This document shows, piece after piece, positions 23,232 to 35,200 of a stretch of 64,000 bases of DNA (within the stretch, counting starts at the first letter, position 1; the number at the start of each line of letters is the position of its first letter). The DNA is taken from NCBI GenBank assembly GCA_032622095.1, contig CP136068.1:147945365-148009364 (forward strand). The letters are read 5' to 3'. A model generated the notes under the pieces. The model searched no databases and was not told the DNA's origin. It saw nothing but the letters and a program-made list of their open reading frames with translations. The stretch is from Siphonodentalium dalli (taxonomy: Eukaryota > Mollusca > Scaphopoda > Gadilida > Siphonodentaliidae). Position numbers and translations under genes: made by a program.

Positions 23232-26200
23232 CTAAAATAAAAATAAAATTCTTTTTCAGAAAAATATATACTTTGACAAAATAGTCAGTACATTGCAATT
23301 TGTTATTATACAGGTATAATATTAAACAAATTAGAGGTGGGCTGTCCCAATGGGACTAAGAATATCATGGCAGCCAGTGGAGGAAATGTTTAACACATTC
23401 AAGTTATGCTCTGGAAAGGTAAGTCGGACGAACACATAGATGGACAGACTGACATACTTATTTGAGTGTTGCGAACATTTTTAAGTAAAAAAAAGGGGGA
23501 TAACTCCACACAAAAAAGTCGGATGGACCTCATAGTAGCAGATGCACAGGTTCCATGGTACTAAATATCTGTGCCTTGTTTCGAAAAAATTGACTGCAGA
23601 ATGTAGGAAAACAAAAATTATGCATCTTGATAAAATTGTCTAAGACGAAAAAGGGGGATAACTCCACAAAAAAAAAAGTCGGACGGACCTCATAATCGCA
23701 GGTGCACAGGTTCCCATGGTATTAAATATTTGTGCCAAGCTTAAACAGACGTCTACGGACAGATGGACGGCTCGATAGAAGACGGACAGCTTGATAGATA
23801 GATGGATGGACAAGCTGATTCCTATATACCCCCATAACTCGTTACGGGGGGGGGGGGGGGGGGTATAAAATAAAAGACAGCCACAAGTCCCCAGAATAAG
23901 GTGGCTTTATTTGACTGGAGGCAAGCCATGAAATAGGGTGAGGTCCCCAGATGGTGAATTTAGTGATGCTACCCCGCATAGTGGGCTAGCATCACCAAAT
24001 TCACCCTCTGGGAACCTCATTCTGCTGAGGTGTAAGCAGAATGAGGTCCCCAGAGGGTGAATTTGGTGATTCTAGCCCACTAAATTCACCCTCTGGGGAC
24101 CTCATTCTGCAAATGACAGACACCCTATTTCAAGGCTTGACTGGAGGCATTATTAGAAACAATCTTTGAATCAAACTTTACTTCCAACTGTCTATGTTGT
24201 TAACATATTTGATTATATACCAGAATAATAATCATCAAAATCTAAGTTGACAAAGGGGCATAACTGCATCAGAAATGGTCGGAACGAACCCAAATTCGAA
24301 CTTGATCTGTACTTTAATTCAAATTTTAAGTCGAAAAGGGGCATAACTTGGTCGGACTGGATCCAAAATTCGAACTTGATAGGGAAATTCTCAAATGAAG
24401 GCCACATACCAGGTGTCATAAAATTCTGTCAAATACTATTCAAGTTATCATCCGGAAAACAAATGTTTCTGACAGACATGCAGACAGATGAATGGACATG
24501 CAAACGGATGGACACTGCTCATTTCTATAGTCCCCCCCGAATTGTTTTTTTGGGCAAACAAAAATACTATAGAATGAAGGTGATAGTTGCTTTCCTGAAG
24601 ATGGGAGCTGCGTTGATGCAGCATTAAATACCCTGCGCCAGTGCATTCTCTTATATGCGAGTCTCCCACAGTGAGCCTCGCATATATAAGAGAATGCACT
24701 GGCTTACAAGATCAATGTAAATATTGTTAGGCCAATGCATTCTCTTATATATGCGAGGAGCCTTATGGGAGACTCGCATATATAAGAGAATGCACTGGCT
24801 TACAAGATCAAGGTAAATATTGATAGGCCTATGCATTCTCTTATATATGTGAGGAGCCATATGAGGACTCATATAAAAGAGAATGCATTGGCACAGGGTT
24901 TTCGCAAAATTTCAGGTGGCTCCAGTCATGAAATGGTTAAAAAAAAAACCATACTCAAAATATTTTATTGGGTTCCCAGATAATTTCTTTTTTTAAATCC
25001 GGATAAAACATGAACAGAATGATTAAAATGTAATGAAAACTTTTTTAAAAGATATATGATATATGACTTTTGTTATGTTATTTAGATGAATAGATACAAT
25101 TTTTAAATTTTAATACGAACAGTTATTAAAACTATCCACTCCAGTGATTACCAAGCCTGCAATATGTGTGTCTGTCATTTGCAGAATGAGGTTCCCAGAG
25201 GGTGAATATAGTCTCGCTATCGCGCACAGTTGGCTAGAACAAACAAATTCACCCTCTAGGAACCTCATTCTGCTGCTGCTCATTCAGGCCTAAGCAGAAT
25301 GAGATCCCCAGAGTGTGAATTTGGTGATGCTAGCCCGCTATGCGGGATAGCGTCACTAAATTCACCCTCTGGGGACCTCATTCTGCAAATGACAGACACA
25401 CTATTTGGAGGCTTGGTGATTACTTGTAAATGGCAAAAAAAAGAACAAATTAACTACCTACCTAATCATTCTTCTAATTTTGGATAGGGTCATGGATAAT
25501 ATTTTTAAATGTGGCCTTGGTTGATTAAGCGCTAAATAAAACTAATTATTAAATGGAGAATTCATTTAGTAGAAAATAACTTACCCTAGCAGATCTTTCC
25601 CTGACCATGCCTGAGGTGTAAGCGACAACAATGAGGGTGGGGTGGGTAGAAATAATTCACCCTAGCAGATCTTTCCCTGACCATGCCTGAGGTGTAAGCG
25701 ACAACAATGAGGGTGGGGTGGGTAGAAATAATTCACCCTAGCGGACCGTTCCCTGACCATGCCTGAGGTGTAAGTGACAACAATGAGGGTGGGGTGGGTA
25801 GAAATAATTCACCCTAGCAGATCTTTCCCTGACCATGCCTGAGGTGTAAGTGATGACACGAGGGTGGGGTGGGTGGGGTAGAAATAATTCACCATATCAG
25901 ACCTTTCCCTGACCATGCCTGTGGTGTAAGCGATGATGATGAGGCTGGGGTGGGTTGGGGTAGAAATAACTTACCCTAGCAGACCTTTCCCTGACCATGC
26001 CTGTGGTGTAAGGGGCAGGCTGGAGGTGGGGGGGTGTAGAAATAACTTACCCTAGCAGACCTTACCCTGACCATGTCTGTGGTGGAAGAGATGAGGGGGT
26101 GGGGTAGAAATAACTTACCCTAGCAGACCTTTCCCTGACCATGTCTGTGGTGTAAGGGGCAGGCTGGAGGGGGTAGAAATAACTTACCCTAGCAGACCTT

Positions 26201-29200
26201 TCCCTGACCATGGCAGTGGTGTAAGGGGCAGGCTGGAGGTGGGGGTGTAGAAATAACTTACCCTAGCAGACCTTACCCTGACCATGTCTGTGGTGGAAGA
26301 GATGAGGGGGTGGGGTAGAATATAACTTACCCTAGCAGACCTTTCCCTGACCATGTCTGTGGTGTAAGGGGCAGGCTGGAGGGGGTAGAAATAACTTACC
26401 CTAGCAGACCTTACCCTGACCATGTCTGTGGTGGAAGAGATGAGGGGGTGGGGTAGAATATAACTTACCCTAGCAGACCTTTCCCTGACCATGCCCGTGG
26501 TGTAAGGGGCAGGCTGGAGGGGGGTAGAAATAACTTACCCTAGCAGACCTTTCCCTGACCATGTCTGTGGTGTAAGGGGCAGGCTGGAGGGGGTAGAAAT
26601 AACTTACCCTAGCAGACCTTACCCTGACCATGTCTGTGGTGGAAGAGATGAGGGGGTGGGGTAGAAATAACTTACCATAGCAGACCTTTCCCTGACCATG
26701 CCCGTGGTGTAAGGGGCAGGCTGGAGGGGGTAGAAATAACTTACCCTAGCAGACCTTTCCCTGACCATGCCTGTTGTGTAAGGGGCAGGCTGGAGGGGGT
26801 AGAAATAACTTACCCTAGCAGACCTTACCCTGACCATGCCTGTGGTGTAAGGGGCAGGCTGGAGGTGGGGGGTGTAGAAATAACTTACCCTAGCAGACCT
26901 TTCCCTGACCATGGCAGTTGTGTAAGGGGCAGGCTGGAGGTGGGGGGTGTAGAAATAACTTACCCTAGCAGACCTTACCCTGACCATGTCTGTGGTGGAA
27001 GAGATGAGGGGGTGGGGTAGAAATAACTTACCCTAGGAGACCTTTCCCTGACCATGTCTGTGGTGTAAGGGGCAGGCTGGAGGGGGTAGAAATAACTTAC
27101 CCTAGCAGACCTTTCCCTGACCATGCCTGTGGTGTAAGGGGCAGGCTGGAGGGGGTGTAGAAATAACTTACCCTAGCAGACCTTTCCCTGACCATGCCCG
27201 TGGTGTAAGGGGCAGGCTGGAGGGGGTAGAAATAACTTACCCTAGCAGACCTTTCCCTGACCATGCCTGTTGTGTAAGGGGCAGGCTGGAGGGGGTAGAA
27301 ATAACTTACCCTAGCAGACCTTACCCTGACCATGTCTGTGGTGTAAGGGGCAGGCTGGAGGTGGGGGGTGTAGAAATAACTTACCCCTAGCAGACCTTAC
27401 CCTGACCATGTCTGTGGTGGAAGAGATGAGGGGGGTGGGGTAGAAATAACTTACCCTAGCAGACCTTTCCCTGACCATGTCTGTGGTGTAAGGGGCAGGC
27501 TGGAGGGGGTAGAAATAACTTACCCTAGCAGACCTTTCCCTGACCATGTCTGTGGTGTAAGGGGCAGGCTGGAGGGGGTAGAAATAACTTACCCTAGCAG
27601 ACCTTACCCTGACCATGTCTGTGGTGTAAGGGGCAGGCTGGAGGTGGGGGGGGGTGTAGAAATAACTTACCCTAGCAGACCTTACCCTGACCATGTCTGT
27701 GGTGGAAGAGATGAGGGGGTGGGGTAGAAATAACTTACCCTAGCAGACCTTTCCCTGACCATGTCTGTGGTGTAAGGGGCAGGCTGGAGGGGGTAGAAAT
27801 AACTTACCCTAGCAGACCTTACCCTGACCATGTCTGTGGTGTAAGGGGCAGGCTGGAGGTGGGGGTGTAGAAATAACTTACCCTAGCAGACATTACCCTG
27901 ACCATGTCTGTGGTGGAAGAGATGAGGGGGTGGGGTAGAAATAACTTACCCTAGCAGACCTTACCCTGACCATGTCTGTGGTGTAAGGGGCAGGCTGGAG
28001 GTGGGGGGTGTAGAAATAACTTACCCTAGCAGACCTTACCCTGACCATGTCTGTGGTGGAAGAGATGAGGGGGGGGGGTGTAGAAATAACTTACCCTAGC
28101 AGACCTTTCCCTGACCATGTCTGTGGTGTAAGGGGCAGGCTGGAGGGGGTAGAAATAACTTACCCTAGCAGACCTTTCCCTGACCATGCCCGTGGTGTAA
28201 GGGGCAGGCTGGAGGGGGTAGAAATAACTTACCCTAGCAGACCTTTCCCTGACCATGTCTGTGGTGTAAGGGGCAGGCTGGAGGGGGTAGAAATAACTTA
28301 CCCTAGCAGACCTTTCCCTGACCATGTCTGTGGTGTAAGGGGCAGGCTGGAGGGGGTAGAAATAACTTACCCTAGCAGACCTTTCCCTGACCATGCCCGT
28401 GGTGTAAGGGGCAGGCTGGAGGGGGTAGAAATAACTTACCCTAGCAGACCTTACCCTGACCATATCTGTGGTGGAAGAGATGAGGGGGTGGGGTAGAAAT
28501 AACTTACCCTAGCAGACCTTTCCCTGACCATGCCTGTTGTGTAAGGGGCAGGCTGGAGGGGGTAGAAATAACTTACCCTAGCAGACCTTACCCTGACCAT
28601 GTCTGTGGTGGAAGAGATGAGGGGGTGGGGTAGAAATAACTTACCCTAGCAGACCATTCCCTGACCATGCCTGTGGTGTAAGGGGCAGGCTGGAGGGGGT
28701 AGAAATAACTTACCCTAGCAGACCTTTCCATGACCATGGCAGTGGTGTAAGGGGCAGGCTGGAGGTGGGGGGGGGGTGTAGAAATAACTTACCCTAGCAG
28801 ACCTTACCCTGACCATGTCTGTGGTGGAAGAGATGAGGGGGTGGGGTAGAAATAACTTACCCTAGCAGACCTTTCCCTGACCATGCCTGTGGTGTAAGGG
28901 GCAGGCTGGAGGGGGGGGGTGTAGAAATAACTTACCCCAGCAGACCTTACCCTGACCATGTCTGTGGTGGAAGAGATGAGGGGGGTGGGGTAGAAATAAC
29001 TTACCCTAGCAGACCTTTCCCTGACCATGCCTGTGGAGTAAGGGGCAGGCTGGAGGGGGTAGAAATAACTTACCCTAGCAGACCTTTCCCTGGCCATGCC
29101 TGTGGTGTAAGGGGCAGGCTGGAGGGGGGGTGTAGAAATAACTTACCCTAGCAGACCTTACCCTGACCATGTCTGTGGTGGAAGAGATGAGGGGGTGGGG

Positions 29201-32200
29201 TAGAAATAACTTACCCTAGCAGACATTTCCCTGACCATGTCTGTGGTATAAGGGGCAGGCTGGAGGGGGGGTGGGGTAGAAATAACTTACCCTAGCAGAC
29301 CTTTCCCTGACCATGCCTGTGGTGTAAGGGGCAGGCTGGAGGTGGGGGGGTGTAGAAATAACTTACCCTAGCAGACCTTACCCTGACCATGTCTGTGGTG
29401 GAAGAGATGAGGGGGGTGGGGTAGAAATAACTTACCCTAGCAGACCTTTCCCTGACCATGCCTGTGGTGTAAGGGGCAGGCTGGAGGGGGTAGAAATAAC
29501 TTACCCTAGCAGACCTTTCCCTGACCATGTCTGTGGTGTAAGGGGCAGGCTGGAGGGGGTAGAAATAACTTACCCTAGCAGACCTTTCCCCGACCATGTC
29601 TGTGGTGTAAGGGGCAGGCTGGAGGGGGTAGAAATAACTTACCCTAGCAGACCTTTCCCTGACCATGGCAGTGGTGTAAGGGGCAGGCTGGAGGTGGGGG
29701 GGGGGGGTGTAGAAATAACTTACCCTAGCAGACCTTACCCTGACCATGTCTGTGGTGGAAGAGATGAGGGGGTGGGGTAGAAATAACTTACCCTAGCAGA
29801 CCTTTCCCTGACCATGTCTGTGGTGTAAGGGGCAGGCTGGAGGGGGTAGAAATAACTTACCCTAGCAGACCTTACCCTGACCATGTCTGTGGTGGAAGAG
29901 ATGAGGGGGTGGGGTAGAAATAACTTACCCTAGCAGACCTTTCCCTGACCATGCCTGTGGTGTAAGGGGCAGGCTGGAGGGGGTAGAAATAACTTACCCT
30001 AGCAGACCTTTCCCTGACCATGTCTGTGGTGTAAGGGGCAGGCTGGAGGTGGGGGGTGTAGAAATAACTTACCCTAGCAGACCTTTCCCTGACCATGTCT
30101 GTGGTGTAAGGGGCAGGCTGGAGGTGGGGGGTGTAGAAATAACTTACCCTAGCAGACCTTTCCCCGACCGTGTCTGTGGTGTAAGGGGCAGGCTGGAGGG
30201 GGTAGAAATAACTTACCCTAGCAGACCTTTCCCTGACCATGCCTGTTGTGTAAGGGGCAGGCTGGAGGGGGTAGAAATAACTTACCCTAGCAGACCTTAC
30301 CCTGACCATGTCTGTGGTGGAAGAGATGAGGGGGTGGGGTAGAAATAACTTACCCTAGCAGACCATTCCCTGACCATGCCTGTGGTGTAAGGGGCAGGCT
30401 GGAGGGGGTAGAAATAACTTACCCTAGCAGACCTTTCCATGACCATGGCAGTGGTGTAAGGGGCAGGCTGGAGGTGGGGGGGGGGGTGTAGAAATAACTT
30501 ACCCTAGCAGACCTTACCCTGACCATGTCTGTGGTGGAAGAGATGAGGGGGTGGGGTAGAAATAACTTACCCTAGCAGACCTTTCCCTGACCATGCCTGT
30601 GGTGTAAGGGGCAGGCTGGAGGGGGGGGGGGGGTGTAGAAATAACTTACCCCAGCAGACCTTACCCTGACCATGTCTGTGGTGGAAGAGATGAGGGGGTG
30701 GGGTAGAAATAACTTACCCTAGCAGACCTTTCCCTGACCATGCCTGTGGAGTAAGGGGCAGGCTGGAGGGGGTAGAAATAACTTACCCTAGCAGACCTTT
30801 CCCTGGCCATGCCTGTGGTGTAAGGGGCAGGCTGGAGGGGGGGTGTAGAAATAACTTACCCTAGCAGACCTTACCCTGACCATGTCTGTGGTGGAAGAGA
30901 TGAGGGGGTGGGGTAGAAATAACTTACCCTAGCAGACCTTTCCCTGACCATGTCTGTGGTATAAGGGGCAGGCTGGAGGGGGGGTGGGGTAGAAATAACT
31001 TACCCTAGCAGACCTTTCCCTGACCATGCCTGTGGTGTAAGGGGCAGGCTGGAGGTGGGGGGGTGTAGAAATAACTTACCCTAGCAGACCTTACCCTGAC
31101 CATGTCTGTGGTGGAAGAGATGAGGGGGTGGGGTAGAAATAACTTACCCTAGCAGACCTTTCCCTGACCATGCCTGTGGTGTAAGGGGCAGGCTGGAGGG
31201 GGTAGAAATAACTTACCCTAGCAGACCTTTCCCTGACCATGTCTGTGGTGTAAGGGGCAGGCTGGAGGGGGTAGAAATAACTTACCCTAGCAGACCTTTC
31301 CCCGACCATGTCTGTGGTGTAAGGGGCAGGCTGGAGGGGGTAGAAATAACTTACCCTAGCAGACCTTTCCCTGACCATGGCAGTGGTGTAAGGGGCAGGC
31401 TGGAGGTGGGGGGGTGTAGAAATAACTTACCCTAGCAGACCTTACCCTGACCATGTCTGTGGTGGAAGAGATGAGGGGGTGGGGTAGAAATAACTTACCC
31501 TAGCAGACCTTTCCCTGACCATGTCTGTGGTGTAAGGGGCAGGCTGGAGGGGGTAGAAATAACTTACCCTAGCAGACCTTACCCTGACCATGTCTGTGGT
31601 GGAAGAGATGAGGGGGTGGGGTAGAAATAACTTACCCTAGCAGACCTTTCCCTGACCATGCCTGTGGTGTAAGGGGCAGGCTGGAGGGGGTAGAAATAAC
31701 TTACCCTAGCAGACCTTTCCCTGACCATGTCTGTGGTGTAAGGGGCAGGCTGGAGGTGGGGGGTGTAGAAATAACTTACCCTAGCAGACCTTTCCCTGAC
31801 CATGTCTGTGGTGTAAGGGGCAGGCTGGAGGTGGGGGGTGTAGAAATAACTTACCCTAGCAGACCTTTCCCCGACCGTGTCTGTGGTGTAAGGGGCAGGC
31901 TGGAGGGGGTAGAAATAACTTACCCTAGCAGACCTTACCCTGACCATGCCTGTGGTGTAAGGGGGCAGGCTGGAGGGGGTAGAAATAACTTACCCTAGCA
32001 GACCTTTCCCTGACCATGCCTGTGGTGTAAGGGGGCAGGCTGGAGGGGGTAGAAATAACTTACCCTAGCAGACCTTTCCCCGACCATGTCCGTGGTGTAA
32101 GGGGCAGGCTGGAGGGGGTAGAAATAACTTACCCTAGCAGACCTTTCCCTGACCATGGCAGTGGTGTAAGGGGCAGGCTGGAGGGGGTAGAAATAACTTA

Positions 32201-35200
32201 CCCTAGCAGACCTTTCCCTGACCATGTCTGTGGTGTAAGGGGCAGGCTGGAGGTGGGGGGTGTAGAAATAACTTACCCTAGCAGACCTTACCCTGACCAT
32301 GTCTGTGGTGGAAGAGATGAGGGGGTGGGGTAGAAATAACTTACCCTAGCAGACCTTTCCCTGACCATGTCTGTGGTGTAAGGGGCAGGCTGGAGGGGGT
32401 AGAAATAACTTACCCTAGCAGACCTTTCCCTGACCATGCCTGTGGTGTAAGGGGCAGGCTGGAGGGGGTAGAAATAACTTACCCTAGCAGACCTTTCCCT
32501 GACCATGCCTGTGGTGTAAGGGGCAGGCTGGAGGGGGGGGGTGTAGAAATAACTTACCCTAGCAGACCTTTCCCTGACCATGCCTGTGGTGTAAGGGGCA
32601 GGCTGGAGGGGGGGGGGTGTAGAAATAACTTACCCTAGCAGACCTTTCCCTGACCATGCCTGTGGTGTAAGGGGCAGGCTGGAGGGGGGTGTAGAAATAA
32701 CTTACCCTAGCAGACCTTACCCTGACCATGTCTGTGGTGGAAGAGATGAGGGGTGGGGTAGAAATAACTTACCCTAGCAGACCTTTCCCTGACCATGTCT
32801 GTGGTGTAAGGGGCAGGCTGTAGGGGGTAGAAATAACTTACCCTAGCAAACCTTTCCCTGATCATGCCTGTGGTGTAAGGGGCAGGCTGGAGGGGGGGGT
32901 GTAGAAATAACTTACCCTAGCAGACCTTTCCCTGACCATGTCTGTGGTGGAAGAGATGAGGGGGTGGGGTAGAAATAACTTACCCTAGCAGACCTTTCCC
33001 TGACCATGCCTGTGGTGTAAGGGGCAGGCTGTAGGGGGTAGAAATAACTTACCCTAGCAAACCTTTCCCTGATCATGCCTGTGGTGTAAGGGGCAGGCTG
33101 GAGGAGGGGGGTGTAGAAATAACTTACCCTAGCAGACCTTACCCTGACCATGTCTGTGGTGGAAGAGATGAGGGGGTGGGGTAGAAATAACTTACCCTAG
33201 CAGACCTTTCCCTGACCATGCCTGTGGTGTAAGGGGCAGGCTGGAGGGGGGTGTAGAAATAACTTACCCTAGCAGACCTTTCCCTGACCATGCCTGTGGT
33301 GTAAGGGGCAGGCTGGATGGGGTAGAAATAACTTACCCTAGCAGACCTTTCCCTGACCATGCCTGTGGTGTAAGGGGCAGGCTGGATGGGGTATAAATAA
33401 CTTACCCTAGCAGACCTTTCCCTGATCATGCCTGTGGTGTAAGGGGCAGGCTGGAGGGGGGGGGGTGTAGAAATAACTTACCCTAGCAGACCTTTCCCTG
33501 ACCATGCCTGTGGTGTAAGGGGCAGGCTGGAGGGGGTAGAAATAACTTACCCTAGCAGACCTTTCCCTGACCATGCCTGTGGTGTAAGGGGCAGGCTGGA
33601 GGTGGGGGTGTAGAAATAACTTACCCTAGCAGACCTTTCCCTGACCATGCCTGTGGTGTAATGGGCAGGCTGGAGGTGGGGGGTGTAGAAATAACTTACC
33701 CTAGCAGACCTTACCCTGACCATGTCTGTGGTGGAAGAGATGAGGGGGTGGGGTAGAAATAACTTACCCTAGCAGACCTTTCCCTGACCATGCCTGTGGT
33801 GTAAGGGGCAGGCTGGAGGGGGGGGGGTGTAGAAATAACTTACCCTAGCAGACCTTACCCTGACCATGTCTGTGGTGGAAGAGATGAGGGGGTGGGGTAG
33901 AAATAACTTACCCTAGCAGACCTTTCCCTGACCATGCCCGTGGTGTAAGGGGCAGGCTGGAGGGGGTAGAAATAACTTACCCTAGCAGACCTTTCCCTGA
34001 CCATGCCTGTTGTGTAAGGGGCAGGCTGGAGGGGGTAGAAATAACTTACCCTAGCAGACCTTTCCCTGACCATGCCTGTGGTGTAAGGGGCAGGCTGGAG
34101 GTGGGGGGTGTAGAAATAACTTACCCTAGCAGACCTTACCCTGACCATGTCTGTGGTGGAAGAGATGAGGGGGTGGGGTAGAAATAACTTACCCTAGCAG
34201 ACCTTTCCCTGACCATGCCTGTGGTGTAAGGGGCAGGCTGGAGGTGGGGGGGTGTATAAATAACTTACCCTAGCAGACCTTACCCTGACCATGTCTGTGG
34301 TGGAAGAGATGAGGGGGTGGGGTAGAAATAACTTACCCTAGCAGACCCTTCCCTGACCATGCCTGTGGTGTAAGGGGCAGGCTGGAGGGGGTAGAAATAA
34401 CTTACCCTAGCAGACCTTTCCCTGACCATGCCTGTGGTGTAAGGGGCAGGCTGGAGGGGGGGTGTAGAAATAACTTAGCCTAGCAGACCTTACCCTGACC
34501 ATGTCTGTGGTGGAAGAGATGAGGGGGTGGGGTAGAATATAACTTACCCTAGCAGACCTTTCCCTGACCATGCCTGTGGTGTAAGGGGCAGGCTGGAGGG
34601 GGTTAGAAATAACTTACCCTAGCAGACCTTTCCCTGACCATGGCAGTGGTGTAAGGGGCAGGCTGGAGGTGGGGGGGGGGGGTGTAGAAATAACTTACCC
34701 TAGCAGACCTTTCCCTGACCATGGCTGTGGTGTAAGCGATAATTTAACCTGTTGTCCATCTCTGATAACCCACACAGCTAGTGGCCTCTGAAAGGGTAAA
34801 CAAGAGTATTATATTTCCTTGTCCCAACATGAGGTTGTAACTATTAACCTGATTGGCTACAATGCCACGTTCAAATAATGCTGTCCCCTGTCACCCTTGA
34901 CAGTGGGGTTTAAGAAAATGTGTGCCAAATAGGGGTATATGTGAGCACGTGAAACATCAGGGGTGTATGAATTACCCTTGAACTGGCAGTTTCCACAAAG
35001 TTGCTCTCGCACGTCAAGTTTGACATCACCTGACACCGGATCCATAGGTCGGCTACTGAATTATTCTTATTGGCATGAATTAATGAGAGAACCTATGAAA
35101 ATCACACTTAAAGGCCCACTTAATTATCGAACCCCCAGATCACATTATATACCTATTATATACCATTTGAAAGATGAAGCTCCAAAACATTGTATTTTCA

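Noticed and set aside
26184-34148. Many frames of the type [22 protein letters not shown] and their antisense
   Set aside because: Out-of-frame reading of PSMD9 exon/intron junction repeats. The PSMD9 frame itself meets TAA right after GLLG in each unit.
25571-34736. First reading of array 1 as a chain of true 26-nt microexons
   Set aside because: The apparent acceptor CCACAG is coding sequence (Pro-Gln) in the real exon 5, which starts farther upstream at 34787; cryptic use remains only a possibility.
34978-35044. Frame with [15 protein letters not shown] as the PSMD9 exon before WSGKGLLG
   Set aside because: Poor match; the true sequence [18 protein letters not shown] is found at 34787 onward with good splice sites and phase.
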